The notes: generated by a model from the sequence alone, not told the origin. Positions 55,201 through 63,026 are shown, counted from the stretch's first letter. The stretch: 64,000 nt of DNA from Anaerolineae bacterium (GCA_023382535.1 JAHDWA010000005.1:124001-188000), one strand, 5' to 3'. Made by a program: numbers and translations.

Positions 55201-57039
55201 AACACTGTTTCCCGAATTATTAGCCTGCAAATGCATTTGGCCGACAAAAAAGAGTTCCCTGTAGTGACGACTTCAGTCGTCCCACCAGCGCCAGCAACGA
55301 CTGAAGTCGTTACTACGACGGAAAACGCCCTGGCCGAATTGAGCCGGGTGGCCCAGACTTTGCATAACTATGAGCGGGTCGAGACGGTGGAAGACAAAAT
55401 CGCTTATCTGGCCCAGGCCATCGAAACACTGGGCCGCCTGGACCGCGACTTTCAGGCCACGCTGCCCCAACCCGAGCGGAATATCTTCAACCGCATCGCT
55501 TTCAACTGGCTGACGATCACCACCAACGCCCTGGAAGACCTGCAAGGCCGGGCCCAGATTGAGGTCTCGCTCAAAACCCGCCAGGTATTGAACTTGGGGC
55601 AGGCTACCTTGTCTCTGGAATTGACCAACACCGGCCGCAGCCCGGCCTCTAACCTGACCATCACCCAGGTTCCCGATCAGCTTTACGCCGCCGGCAATGG
55701 CGTCGCCCAGCTCGACATTCTGCCGGCGGGGCGATCGGTCGTGGTTGAACTTCCCCTTTCCGCCGTCCCGCCGGTGGAGCAGTTCCGGGCCGAGTTTGCC
55801 ATCACCTTTGATGACCGAGAGCGGAGCGGCAAGAGCGTCGCCTTTGCCGATGTCGTCCGCTTGCTCAAGCCGGCCGAATTCCGGCCCGTCCCTAATCCTT
55901 ACGCTCCCGGCACCCCGCTGCGTCCTGGCTCAAGCCTCTTCTTTGGCCGGGATGATCACTTCCAATTCATGGCCGAGAATCTGGGTGGTGCGACCCGCCA
56001 GAACATCCTGGTGCTCATCGGCCAGCGGCGCATGGGCAAGACCTCCTTCTTGCAACAGCTCCCGGCCCGGTTGGGTCAAACTTACCTGCCGGTCTACCTC
56101 GACGGCCAATCCCTGGGGATTGACCCCGGCATGGTCAATTTCTTCTATGATCTCAGCCTGGCCATTGCCGACGCTCTGGCCGATCAGGGTTATGCCATCG
56201 CGGAGCCGGTCCTGGCTGAGTTTCAGGAGCGACCCAGCGGTGCTTTCGAACGCATTTTTCTACCGGCTGTTTTTGAGGCGATTGGCTCCCGGCGCTTGCT
56301 GCTGTTGTTTGACGAGTTTGAAGAGTTGGAAATGCGGGTGGCTTCGGGTAAGCTGGAAGCGACCATCTTCCCCTTTTTCCGCCACCTGATGCAGCACGCC
56401 GAAAAGGTGGGCTTTGTCTTTGTCGGCACGCACCGGCTGGAGGAGTTGACCAGCGACTACTGGTCCATTCTATTCAATATCGCCCTCTACAAACGTGTTA
56501 CCTTCCTCGGCGAAGCTGCCGCCAAAGCGCTCATTGTCGAGCCGGTAGCTCAATCCGGTTTGCTCTATGATGACCTGGCCCTGGATAAGATCATCCGGGT
56601 TACGGCCGGTCATCCCTACTTTCTGCAACTCCTCTGCCACGCCCTGGTCAACCGGGCCAACCGCGAGACGCGCAACTATCTGACCATTCGGGATGTCAAT
56701 GATACCCTGGCGGAGTTGGTAGAGTTGGGGGAGGCTCACTTTGCCTTTCTGTGGGAGCAGTCCTCCCCGGTGGAGCAACTGGTCCTGGCCGCGTTGATGC
56801 GCCTGCTGGCCAGAATCCCTACCGTGACCGCGACGCAAATCGCGGAATTGCTGGCCGAGCGGGGCAAGTCTCTGGAGCTGCAGGTCGTCCGCGATGCCTT
56901 GCGCCGCTTAATCGAGCGCGACGTTGTCCGTGAGTTGGGCGAGTCGCCGCCCCACTACGATTACAGGGTAGACCTGGTGCGGTTGTGGGTGGAACGCTAC
57001 AAAGCATTGGGGCGGGTGATTGAAGAGGCAGAAAAGTAA
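52246..57039 (+). CDS. FG-GAP propeller, membrane segment and AAA/STAND-like ATPase in one protein
   Basis: 1597 residues; ATG 52246 with GGGGGGAAAG and a signal peptide (KLIRRLLVLMIFLAALPVAA) is preferred to 52228. Outside: about 12 calcium-type loops DxDGDGxxE (DINGDGTPE to DLNGDGEME) making FG-GAP/VCBS beta-propellers to ~725, then a cadherin-like unit (~730-825). Membrane helix ~834-853 (WAGLGALALLVPTLGWIIYR). Inside: a helical region, a linker with two in-frame repeats (~945-1025), a coiled region, a beta domain (~1110-1205), and an ATPase: LIGQRRMGKTSFLQQLPARL (Walker A ~1258), LLLLFDEFEEL (Walker B ~1351), GHPYFLQLLCHALVNRA, and a C-terminal winged-helix-like part. A transmembrane sensor-ATPase. 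Confidence 0.9.
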   Translation: MKLIRRLLVLMIFLAALPVAAVQADGGIAVQPYWTFPTGAPVTHVQTGDINGDGTPEVVMTTADNWLYVVENDGRLAWRYELETATITLLVADLDGDGQTAEIYVGGRDRQILLSATEKPIWRIIQEAPEGTEISTLAVFAVDLDGDGRRELLQGNPVAAGYSDSKTGQVMIGITFRQPVIDIWTGEVDGDGRPEIVPSVVGSNLVYVLNDDLSWAWQQPLEEVRLVQGGDVDGDGLAEIVALSASWGLILLESDGQQIWHHQNLTGLTNLSDLTPPLPGQLLAHDLDGDGQSEIIVLAPAGVHVFRGDSSQVWQQPLALVTDQNAPDQSSAGFVQEALESGGFRSGLQVADINGDGQAEVAVTTGGQGPIYLLAANGQRLAEYLVEQSTGTLAYADLNGDGQGEMMVGTETGLQVFGAARPVERRELWQSRFLNTVTALELTDLDGDGRSEGVAGTQEGQVYALAGDGHILWQVNLPYEPGETSSLPIVLALSAGDVDGDGQPEIIANDRGSQIYLLDSRGPRWVIPTEGKFITSVAAHDLDGDGRAETILGGDSLLGSASVVRLLDGTGKLIWEWNLTGGVTAVAGDGEYILVGTSSGQVYRLNAAGAPVGEYELGARVLSFKSEQAITENGRVYRLDEAEATLVRDLGTAPRIARLSAETAALIMGERETNLIMADGSRWQGTLDSRVLSLAVGDLNGDGEMEVAAGTDSGRVHLFGLTVNQPPLLTKPNLTETRTGYAYGVDVNDPDGDTVTVTVEIWDPSASIWLTGATQSFSRGQGRLSLDVPDPFNTWDSGQESRFRFRYDDGRNQGVLAEVPGPFTIPTLPWYLYYGQWAGLGALALLVPTLGWIIYRRQRAYRRSLVGRAESLLKQLCAQPGKALVHLHDLARDDPALLAHLPGLAREAGETNIADVSEGFQLILTRPEVAVEGLRAVVRGGGEEPGVQSEALQRSRGAGEQGSKSDETTNDLTPLYNLCLEALEANTVSRIISLQMHLADKKEFPVVTTSVVPPAPATTEVVTTTENALAELSRVAQTLHNYERVETVEDKIAYLAQAIETLGRLDRDFQATLPQPERNIFNRIAFNWLTITTNALEDLQGRAQIEVSLKTRQVLNLGQATLSLELTNTGRSPASNLTITQVPDQLYAAGNGVAQLDILPAGRSVVVELPLSAVPPVEQFRAEFAITFDDRERSGKSVAFADVVRLLKPAEFRPVPNPYAPGTPLRPGSSLFFGRDDHFQFMAENLGGATRQNILVLIGQRRMGKTSFLQQLPARLGQTYLPVYLDGQSLGIDPGMVNFFYDLSLAIADALADQGYAIAEPVLAEFQERPSGAFERIFLPAVFEAIGSRRLLLLFDEFEELEMRVASGKLEATIFPFFRHLMQHAEKVGFVFVGTHRLEELTSDYWSILFNIALYKRVTFLGEAAAKALIVEPVAQSGLLYDDLALDKIIRVTAGHPYFLQLLCHALVNRANRETRNYLTIRDVNDTLAELVELGEAHFAFLWEQSSPVEQLVLAALMRLLARIPTVTATQIAELLAERGKSLELQVVRDALRRLIERDVVRELGESPPHYDYRVDLVRLWVERYKALGRVIEEAEK
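53036..53064. repeat. In-frame CTGACAGGT/ACCTGTCAG repeat (family F)
   Basis: Arms CTGACAGGT (53038-53046) and ACCTGTCAG (53054-53062) in the propeller part of the large gene, encoding TGLTNLSD. Confidence 0.7.
55085..55140. repeat. In-frame GGAGCAGAGGAGCAGGGGAGCA word repeat (family G)
   Basis: GCAAAGTGAAGCTTTGC hairpin followed by AGGAGCAGAGGAGCAGGGGA words, in the cytoplasmic linker. The reverse complement of the same words is inside the 60672-63026 gene (62258-62290). Confidence 0.75.
55260..55322. repeat. In-frame GACGACTTCAGTCGTC...GACTGAAGTCGT repeat (family E)
   Basis: TGACGACTTCAGTCGTCCC and AACGACTGAAGTCGTTACTA encode a VVTTSVVPPAPATTEVVTTT segment. Same family as the intergenic copy near 50131-50185. 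Confidence 0.85.
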
Positions 57040-57041
57040 AA

Positions 57042-57120
57042 CGTGAAACGCAAAACGTAATGGTTGAGAGTGGCATACCCTTTGTTGGCAGGTTATTACG
57101 CCTTACGCATTACGTTTTAG
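57042..57120. repeat. Intergenic ACGTGAAACGCAAAACGTAA repeat (family C)
   Basis: CGTGAAACGCAAAACGTAAT and TTACGCCTTACGCATTACGT form an imperfect palindrome in the gap before the kinase gene. Confidence 0.7.
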
Positions 57121-57146
57121 CCATTAATATGCTACAGAGGTGACGT

Positions 57147-59093
57147 ATGTCCACTGAAAATCCCTACTTTCATCGCGGTCCCATCAGAAAGCCAGAGCAC
57201 TTCTTTGGCCGGACCCAGGAAGTGACCAACACTCTCAGTCTGCTCAGAAACAACCAGAGTGTCTCGATCGTGGGGCCGCGGCGCATCGGCAAGACCTCCC
57301 TGCTGCTGCACCTGTCCCACCCGGAGGTGATGGCCCAGCATAGCCTTTCCCCTACGGAACACCTCTTTATCTTTATTGACTGCGAAGGGCTAAGCCATCT
57401 GGATCAGGCCGGCTTTTACCGGGTTATCCTGGAAGAGACCGAAGACCAACTCCTTGACCGGGGTCTGGCCGTCGAAATCGAGATCCCGGAGACGCCGACG
57501 TACCGCCAATTCGAGCGCGCCCTGCGCCAGCTTAATCGCCAGGGGTTGAAGCTGATCTACCTCCTGGATGAGTTTGAGTTAATGAGCGAGAACCAAAATC
57601 TGGATGCCGACTTTTTCTCCGGCCTGCGCGGCTTGACCGCTCGCCACGATGTCTGCTACCTCACCGCCTCGCAGGACCACCTGCTGGAGCTGTCTTACGC
57701 CGAGGGAGTGTTAGGCTCACCTTTTTTTAACATCTTTGCCGTCCAGCACCTGGGCCTTTTCAGTCAAGAAGAGGCCCGCCAGCTTATTCAGCAGCCGGCG
57801 CTGGCCGCCGGAGTCCCTTTCTCTGATGCGCTGAGTCAATTCATTCTAGAGTTGGCCGGGCCGCAGCCGATGTTTCTCAATATTGCCTGTTTTCATGCCT
57901 TTGCTGCGCTGACCCCCTCCCCAACCCTCCCCCTGGAAGGGGGAGGGGGTTTAATCCCCTCCCCAACCCTTTCCCTGGAGGAGAGGGAGTTGGAAGAGGT
58001 GCGGCGCAAGGTCGCGGGAGAACTGGAAGGTCATTTTCGGTATTATTGGAGTAAGCTGGACGAGGGTGAGAGGCGGGTGCTCGCTGCTCTGCCCGGCCTT
58101 ACCCCGGTTAAGAACGAGACAACCCAGGTGTTCATTCACCGGCTGGAGCAGCAGGCCCTGCTGGTCCGAGATGGGCACGGCTATCATTACCTTTCCACAG
58201 CGCTGGCCGATTTTGTCCGCCGCCAGGCCGCTGAGCCGGGCGTGGCCGGTCCTGCTGCCGGTTTGGAAAGTACCCTGGTGGGGCGCAAACTGGGCGCGCA
58301 TCTTGTCACCGAACTGCTGGGTCAAGGGGGGATGGCCCGCGTGTACAAGGGCCGCCACGAGGCGCTGCAACGCGAGGTGGCCTTGAAGGTTCTGCTGGCT
58401 CACCTGGCCGATACGGAGGAATTCCGCGAGCGCTTCCGCCGCGAGGCCCAGGCCGTGGCGATGCTGCGCCATCCCCATATTGTCCAGGTTTATGACTTTG
58501 GCGTGCAGGATGAGCTTTACTACATGGCCATGGAATGCGTCACCGGCGGCACGCTCAAGGATCGGCTGGCTGCATTGACCGCCAGAGGCGAGACATTGCC
58601 GTTAACCGAAGCAGTGTGTATCATCGGCGAGGTGGCCGCGGGCCTGGACTATGCCCATGCCCAGGGCATTATTCACCGGGATTTGAAGCCGGCCAACATT
58701 ATGTTCACCGCTTCCGGGCAAACGGTGCTGACCGATTTTGGCATCGCTCGCCTGTTGAGCGCGACGCGCTACACCGTGACCGGCGCGATCGTCGGCACGC
58801 CGGCCTACATGTCGCCGGAGCAGAGTCAGGGCGAGCGGGGCGACGCTCGCAGCGATATTTACTCCCTGGGGGTGATTCTGTACGAGCTGGTCACCGGGCG
58901 GGTCCCCTTCGACGCCGATACACCTTTTGCCCTGATCATGAAGCACGTGAGCGAGACGGTCCCTCCTCCCCGCAGCCTGAAGGCTGACCTGCCCGAGGCC
59001 ATCGAGCCGGTTATCCAAAAAGCGCTGGCCAAGCAGCCCAACGCTCGCTACAGTACTGCCGGTGAGTTAGCCCGTGCCTTAACCCAAATTTGA
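57147..59093 (+). CDS. AAA/STAND-like ATPase fused to a Ser/Thr protein kinase
   Basis: 648 residues. N-terminal ATPase: NPYFHRGPIRKPEHFFGRTQ, Walker A IVGPRRIGKTSLLLHL (~42), Walker B LIYLLDEFELM (~145), GPQPMFLNIACFHAF. In-frame repeat at ~253-280, then a helical region, then a Hanks-type kinase from ~385: LLGQGGMARVYKGRH, VALKVLLAH (catalytic Lys), HRDLKPANIMF (catalytic Asp), TDFGIARLLSATRYTVTGAI (DFG and activation loop), GTPAYMSPEQSQGERGDARS (APE-like) and SLGVILYELVTG. No membrane segment or PASTA repeats. The ATPase may gate the kinase by sensing a ligand or partner, perhaps the neighbouring propeller-ATPase. Confidence 0.92.
   Translation: MSTENPYFHRGPIRKPEHFFGRTQEVTNTLSLLRNNQSVSIVGPRRIGKTSLLLHLSHPEVMAQHSLSPTEHLFIFIDCEGLSHLDQAGFYRVILEETEDQLLDRGLAVEIEIPETPTYRQFERALRQLNRQGLKLIYLLDEFELMSENQNLDADFFSGLRGLTARHDVCYLTASQDHLLELSYAEGVLGSPFFNIFAVQHLGLFSQEEARQLIQQPALAAGVPFSDALSQFILELAGPQPMFLNIACFHAFAALTPSPTLPLEGGGGLIPSPTLSLEERELEEVRRKVAGELEGHFRYYWSKLDEGERRVLAALPGLTPVKNETTQVFIHRLEQQALLVRDGHGYHYLSTALADFVRRQAAEPGVAGPAAGLESTLVGRKLGAHLVTELLGQGGMARVYKGRHEALQREVALKVLLAHLADTEEFRERFRREAQAVAMLRHPHIVQVYDFGVQDELYYMAMECVTGGTLKDRLAALTARGETLPLTEAVCIIGEVAAGLDYAHAQGIIHRDLKPANIMFTASGQTVLTDFGIARLLSATRYTVTGAIVGTPAYMSPEQSQGERGDARSDIYSLGVILYELVTGRVPFDADTPFALIMKHVSETVPPPRSLKADLPEAIEPVIQKALAKQPNARYSTAGELARALTQI
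57905..57990. repeat. In-frame tandem CCCTCCCCAACCCTCCCCCTGGAAGGG-type repeat (family D)
   Basis: Two back-to-back units, CCCTCCCCAACCCTCCCCCT and CCCTCCCCAACCCTTTCCCTG, encode PSPTLPLEGGGGL and PSPTLSLEERELEE between the ATPase and its helical extension. Confidence 0.85.
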
Positions 59094-59549
59094 CCGCTCT
59101 CGCCAGGCCCGGATCATCTTGGTGTGTATAGGATAATGACTGTATGTATCGAGCCGCAGGCGATGCCGGAAGGGCGTTTCCCGGGTGAATTGCTCCTCCG
59201 GCACGCTTTGGATGTAGGCGATGAGCCGGCGGTGGGTTTCATCCAGTTGGTCGAGTACCTCGGCAAGGGAAAGGCCTCGTTTCTGTTCCGTCATCTGGGC
59301 ATTGAAGGCATCAATGCCGCCGTACTTTACAGAGTAGCGCGGCGGCCTGCCTCCCTTGACGATGAGCGGCAGATACTTCAGCGCCTCCTCCTCCCACGTG
59401 GTCACGTGCGCCAGGATGTCTTTCACCGACCAATCGCCCGCGACGCCAGGTTCCGTCAGTTGCGAGTCTGACAAACCGGCGTACGACGCCTTGATCTCCA
59501 GCCAACTCTTGTCAAGTTTTTTCAGAAGCTGTCGTCTGTCCATTTTCAA
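59079..59549 (-). CDS. DinB/ClbS-like four-helix-bundle protein
   Basis: 156 residues (MKMDRR; second Met 59543 is also possible). LDKSWLEIKASYAGLSDSQL, VKDILAHVTTWEEEALKYLP, then LDETHRRLIAYIQSVPEEQF and TYSHYPIHTKMIRAWRERSN. Matches ClbS/DfsB-type DinB-like bundles: a first helix, WSVKDILAHVTTWE, and a C-terminal YxHYxxHxxxIRxW signature with His. Family members hydrolyse or bind reactive metabolites (ClbS) or detoxify thiols. It converges with the kinase gene by 15 bases. Confidence 0.78.
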   Translation of the reverse strand: MKMDRRQLLKKLDKSWLEIKASYAGLSDSQLTEPGVAGDWSVKDILAHVTTWEEEALKYLPLIVKGGRPPRYSVKYGGIDAFNAQMTEQKRGLSLAEVLDQLDETHRRLIAYIQSVPEEQFTRETPFRHRLRLDTYSHYPIHTKMIRAWRERSNLG

Positions 59550-59568
59550 AACCCCGTTTTCATCAAAT

Positions 59569-60675
59569 CTATTTCAAATCCAACAATACTTTGATCTTAT
59601 TTCTTTCATCCGCCGGATTGATCAGAACAGTCAGCGCCTCGTCATTTTTGGAGTAAATCAGCCGGGCTTTCTCGTTGAAGATGTCGGCCTGATTTTCGGT
59701 CCAGCCCTGGATGGTCAGCTTGTCGCGGTAAAACAGGGCCGCGGCGACAGGGGTGATGGCGCTGGTGTACTCGATAAAGGTCGGGAAAACCGAAACAATC
59801 TGGGCGTCAGGCAGGCGGGGCAACCTGCTGAGTGCCTCGCTTTCGGCGAACGCTTCAACGGGTGGAGCGATGGTCAAAGCGGCGTTGATGCCGGTCAGGG
59901 TGTAGCGCAGGTTCAAATGGCCCTGGTCAAAAAAATGGACTTTTGGATCGGGGATGACAATGCGCAGCGTGGCTGAAATGACATATTGGGCCAGATAATT
60001 GTCCGGCTGGGCCAGCCACAGGTCGCCCTCCGCTCGCTCAAAGATGATATTGGGATCGGCCAGATCGTGCTCGGTGAAAGAATAGCGCCACACTTTTCGA
60101 TCCTCAAGGAGTTCGGGCCGGGGCGGTTGGGAGGTTGTAGGGGGCAGAACCAGCAGCCGTTCCAGGGCGAGAAAACCCAAATCGGCCGGTGAAACGACGC
60201 CGTCAGTGAAAGTAAACCATTGGCCGGCGTCCCCCTTTTTGACATACACCTTATCGGCCACCCGGTAAAATTCCGAGACCCCGGAAATGATCTCGGTCTG
60301 GGTCAGGGTCGTCGCAACTTTAAGATATTGGTGCAGCGCCGCGGGTTCACGGGTAACCTCGGTCAGCGATTCAAGCCGGCCTTTAGCCGGCTGGCCGTTG
60401 CGCGTTCCCTCAAAATCCACAATCAAATTGGCCCGATAACTTTTTAATTGGGTCAGACCAGCGCCAGGCGAGGCCAGGCCAGGGGCAAATGTTTGGGACA
60501 GGGTGGGTGTCATGGCCGGAGACTCGGCGAATGAGGCATTCGATACAAACGGTGAAGGGGTATTCAAATTACAGGCTAGCACTGCGGTGAGGACAAGCAT
60601 AAGCAGGAGCAGTACTTTCAATGTAAATAACTTTTCATTTTTCTTGGTTTGCGCGTTATGGGCCAGTTCGCTCAT
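59569..60675 (-). CDS. Probable exported lipoprotein, LppX/LprG-like pattern
   Basis: 368 residues. Signal with lipobox LVLTAVLAC. After a Thr/Pro-rich stalk the protein is a beta-rich domain: YRANLIVDFEGTRNGQPAKG, TQTEIISGVSEFYRVADKVY, DGVVSPADLGFLALERLLVL, DLWLAQPDNYLAQYVISATL. The order resembles LppX/LprAFG lipid-carrying folds, but similarity is weak. It overlaps the upstream membrane-protein gene by four bases, so the two likely act together at the cell surface. Confidence 0.68.
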   Translation of the reverse strand: MSELAHNAQTKKNEKLFTLKVLLLLMLVLTAVLACNLNTPSPFVSNASFAESPAMTPTLSQTFAPGLASPGAGLTQLKSYRANLIVDFEGTRNGQPAKGRLESLTEVTREPAALHQYLKVATTLTQTEIISGVSEFYRVADKVYVKKGDAGQWFTFTDGVVSPADLGFLALERLLVLPPTTSQPPRPELLEDRKVWRYSFTEHDLADPNIIFERAEGDLWLAQPDNYLAQYVISATLRIVIPDPKVHFFDQGHLNLRYTLTGINAALTIAPPVEAFAESEALSRLPRLPDAQIVSVFPTFIEYTSAITPVAAALFYRDKLTIQGWTENQADIFNEKARLIYSKNDEALTVLINPADERNKIKVLLDLK

Positions 60676-63026
60676 TCGCTTCCTCGCAGCGACACCCGGC
60701 TGACGCTGATTTCTGCGCCCGGCTGCTCTGATTTGAGGGTTAATTTGACCAAATCGCCGGAGAGGGGTGGCAGGGTTAGTGTTTGCGACGTGTATGCTGA
60801 CGTCACTTCAATTTGGGTCAAGGGTGACTCGCCGGTCAAGAGAGTCAGCTTCTGTGGGCTTTGGGCCGCCGCTGTAATCTCCAGGATGAGAGATTGATTT
60901 TGAGGATGCTGCAAAAATAATTCTGCCTGGCTTGAAAAGGCACGGATGACGGAAGCGACTTCAATTTCCTGCCGCTTGCCCCAACCGCTGCCCAGGGTCA
61001 GGTAGGGCTGGGTCTCTTGCTTGGGCGGCGTTGGGTAAACCTTTAAGCGGCCATCGTCATAGATGGGGGCGACTCCCGGCAGGGCAGCCGTCACCCAGCG
61101 TTCGGTGGCCTCGCGTTCCGGGCCGGGGGGCATCTGGTAGTAATCCAGCACAATGTAGCGCAGGTTAAAATCATAAAAAATGGTGGGGGCGATCAGGTCC
61201 AGGGGCTGGTCAATGATGTCCGGGCCGAGGGCACGCCACTGCTGCAGCACCGGCGTGCGCCAAGCCAGTTCCAGCGGGTTATCGCGGGACGTATAGGCGG
61301 TCAGCAGTCGTTTGCCGTGAACGGTCTGGTAGAGCATCGGCGTGGGCCGGTCCCAATTCATCGGCAGTTCGGCGATGGTGAAATCTCCCGGCTGCTGGTC
61401 CAGGTCAAAGTAGAACTGCGGCGTGTCAATTCTGGAGATAGGGTAGGGGATGGCGAGGAATTCGAAGCAGATGAGGAGGGTAGCGAGGAGGGGGAGGAGG
61501 TGTCCCAAGGGGAGGCTTTGCTCTGAGGCGTGGGGCGTGAGGCGTGAAGCGTGTTGCGTGAGTTCGTGGTCTCTGGTTTCCAGTCTCTGAGCGGCGGTCG
61601 GCGGTCGGCGGTCGGCGGTCTTGAGAGTGGCCAGCGCAACTGCTGCCAGCACGCCGAGGCCAAGCATGACCATCAAATCGTAGCGGCTGAGAGAGCGGGT
61701 CAGGCCGATGAAGGGAACGGTGTGATACAGGAGCAGATAGGGTAAGGGGATCGGCCAGCCGGCGATGGCGACGATTTTGCCGCCGATATGCAGGTAGGGA
61801 CCCAGGGCCAGCAGAAAAAAGGCAGCGGTAACAAACGTCCAGAATTTGACCACGTTTTGCCGCCAGCCGCGGATGATGACAAAGAGAGCCAGGGCCAGGG
61901 GCACAAAACCGGCAAAAACCAGCCGCTCCGATAGGGTGCTGCTGAAGTGGTCGGCGATGGATTTGGCCCACGGACCCCACAGCGGGTGCATTTCTGAGGG
62001 CAGGATAAAGGCCAGCAGGTCGGCGGAGAGGGCGATGCTCTGTTCCAGGCCGGCGTGCAGTTCCGGGGTGCTGCGGGCTGCGCGCATCATCGGCACGAGC
62101 AGCGGCGAGAGAACGACGGCGAAGCCGAGGCCAATCGCCAGGACGAACCAGAGCGGGCGGAGGAGAACCGTGAAGAGTGATGCGGGATGCGGGATGCGTG
62201 AAATGTAAGGCGTGAAGCGTCCAGAGAGAGTTTTCTCCAAAACCTGGAATTTTCTCCTCTGCTCCTCTGCTCCCCTGCTCCCCTGCTGCCACAACGTCCA
62301 CCCCAGCGCCAGTCCGGTGAAGATGAGCAGGTAAAGGGTGTGATACCAATCTACCAGGGTGGCTAAGATTAAAAAGAGGCAAGAAAGAAAGACGTCACGG
62401 ACCTCTCCCCGCCTCCCCTCCCCTTCAAGGTGAGGGGTCGGGGGTGGGGTCAGCGTTCGTAATAACCACAACACGTAAAACGGCGGCCAGATCATGCTGA
62501 AAACCTGCATGTGGCCTAACAGGTGGGCCATGTGAAAGGGCGACATGGTGAAGACCAGCCCGCCGACAAAAGCCGCCGGTCGAGCCCCTGTTGCCGGAAA
62601 TTTGAGTTGGGTCAATGCGTACAGCGACAGCAGGTAGCCGCCGTAACCGGCCAGGGTAAAACTAACCAAAACCACGCTGTTATAGGCCACCGCCAATCCA
62701 AAATTGAGTTGGATCGGCAACGTCCACAGGCTGTTGAAGATGTTGAGGGTGTGGAACAGCAGGCTGGCGCCCAGGGGCGGGTAGAGGTAGTCGGTGAAGA
62801 AAGGCGTTGACCGCAGTTCCAGCAGCGCTTTTTTTACCCACCACAGATTCCAGTAGTTTTGCCAGCCGTCGAAGCCGTCGCCGGGGATGCCGTCGGTAAG
62901 GTGGAGGACAGCCGGCCAAGTCATCACCATCGTCAGCAGAAAATAGCCGAGCAGGGGCCACAGGTTAGGGGTCGGGGGTTGGGGGTCGGGGGGTAAGGCA
63001 AAGGAGGAAACTTTCCGATGGCTCAT
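60672..63026 (-). CDS. Large polytopic membrane protein, GT-C/YfhO-like
   Basis: 784 residues. About 10-11 membrane helices: LLGYFLLTMVMTWPAVLHLT, YNSVVLVSFTLAGYGGYLLS, FLSCLFLILATLVDWYHTLY, FVLAIGLGFAVVLSPLLVPM, and others; the long DGFDGWQNYWNLWWV and YLYPPLGAS loops near the start resemble GT-C enzymes. The C-terminal ~200 residues are soluble (LGPDIIDQPLDLIAPTIFYD). Four in-frame repeats interrupt it at ~10-20, ~195-215, ~240-290 and ~470-505, each in a loop between membrane helices or at the N-terminus. Probable glycan-transfer or lipid-linked role. Confidence 0.75.
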   Translation of the reverse strand: MSHRKVSSFALPPDPQPPTPNLWPLLGYFLLTMVMTWPAVLHLTDGIPGDGFDGWQNYWNLWWVKKALLELRSTPFFTDYLYPPLGASLLFHTLNIFNSLWTLPIQLNFGLAVAYNSVVLVSFTLAGYGGYLLSLYALTQLKFPATGARPAAFVGGLVFTMSPFHMAHLLGHMQVFSMIWPPFYVLWLLRTLTPPPTPHLEGEGRRGEVRDVFLSCLFLILATLVDWYHTLYLLIFTGLALGWTLWQQGSRGAEEQRRKFQVLEKTLSGRFTPYISRIPHPASLFTVLLRPLWFVLAIGLGFAVVLSPLLVPMMRAARSTPELHAGLEQSIALSADLLAFILPSEMHPLWGPWAKSIADHFSSTLSERLVFAGFVPLALALFVIIRGWRQNVVKFWTFVTAAFFLLALGPYLHIGGKIVAIAGWPIPLPYLLLYHTVPFIGLTRSLSRYDLMVMLGLGVLAAVALATLKTADRRPPTAAQRLETRDHELTQHASRLTPHASEQSLPLGHLLPLLATLLICFEFLAIPYPISRIDTPQFYFDLDQQPGDFTIAELPMNWDRPTPMLYQTVHGKRLLTAYTSRDNPLELAWRTPVLQQWRALGPDIIDQPLDLIAPTIFYDFNLRYIVLDYYQMPPGPEREATERWVTAALPGVAPIYDDGRLKVYPTPPKQETQPYLTLGSGWGKRQEIEVASVIRAFSSQAELFLQHPQNQSLILEITAAAQSPQKLTLLTGESPLTQIEVTSAYTSQTLTLPPLSGDLVKLTLKSEQPGAEISVSRVSLRGSE
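61529..61625. repeat. In-frame GGCGTGAGGCGTGAAGCGTG and GGTCGGCGGTCGGC repeat (family C-type words)
   Basis: GAGGCGTGAAGCGTGTTGCG plus CTCTGAGCGGCGGTCGGCGG inside the membrane-protein gene, encoding ADRRPPTAAQRLE and ASRLTPHASEQ. Confidence 0.75.
62165..62290. repeat. In-frame compound repeat (GATGCGGGATGCGTG, TCCTCTGCTCCCCTGC)
   Basis: GTGATGCGGGATGCGGGATG and CTCCTCTGCTCCTCTGCTCC in the same gene, encoding QGSRGAEEQRRKF and RFTPYISRIPHPAS. Confidence 0.75.
62403..62452. repeat. In-frame CCTCCCCTCCCCTTCAAGGTGAGGGG repeat (family D)
   Basis: CCGCCTCCCCTCCCCTTCAA then GGTGAGGGGTCGGGGGTGGG, encoding TPPPTPHLEGEGRRGE. Confidence 0.75.
62966..62997. repeat. In-frame GGGGTCGGGGGTTGGGGGTCGG repeat at the N-terminus
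   Basis: GGGGTCGGGGGTTGGGGGTC words encode LPPDPQPPTPNL just after the N-terminal start of the membrane protein. Confidence 0.65.

Noticed and set aside
61426..62382. 318-codon minus-strand frame inside the membrane-protein gene
   Set aside because: It is another frame of the same strand as the real gene; Arg/Pro/Ala-rich with no motif, produced by the GC-rich repeats.
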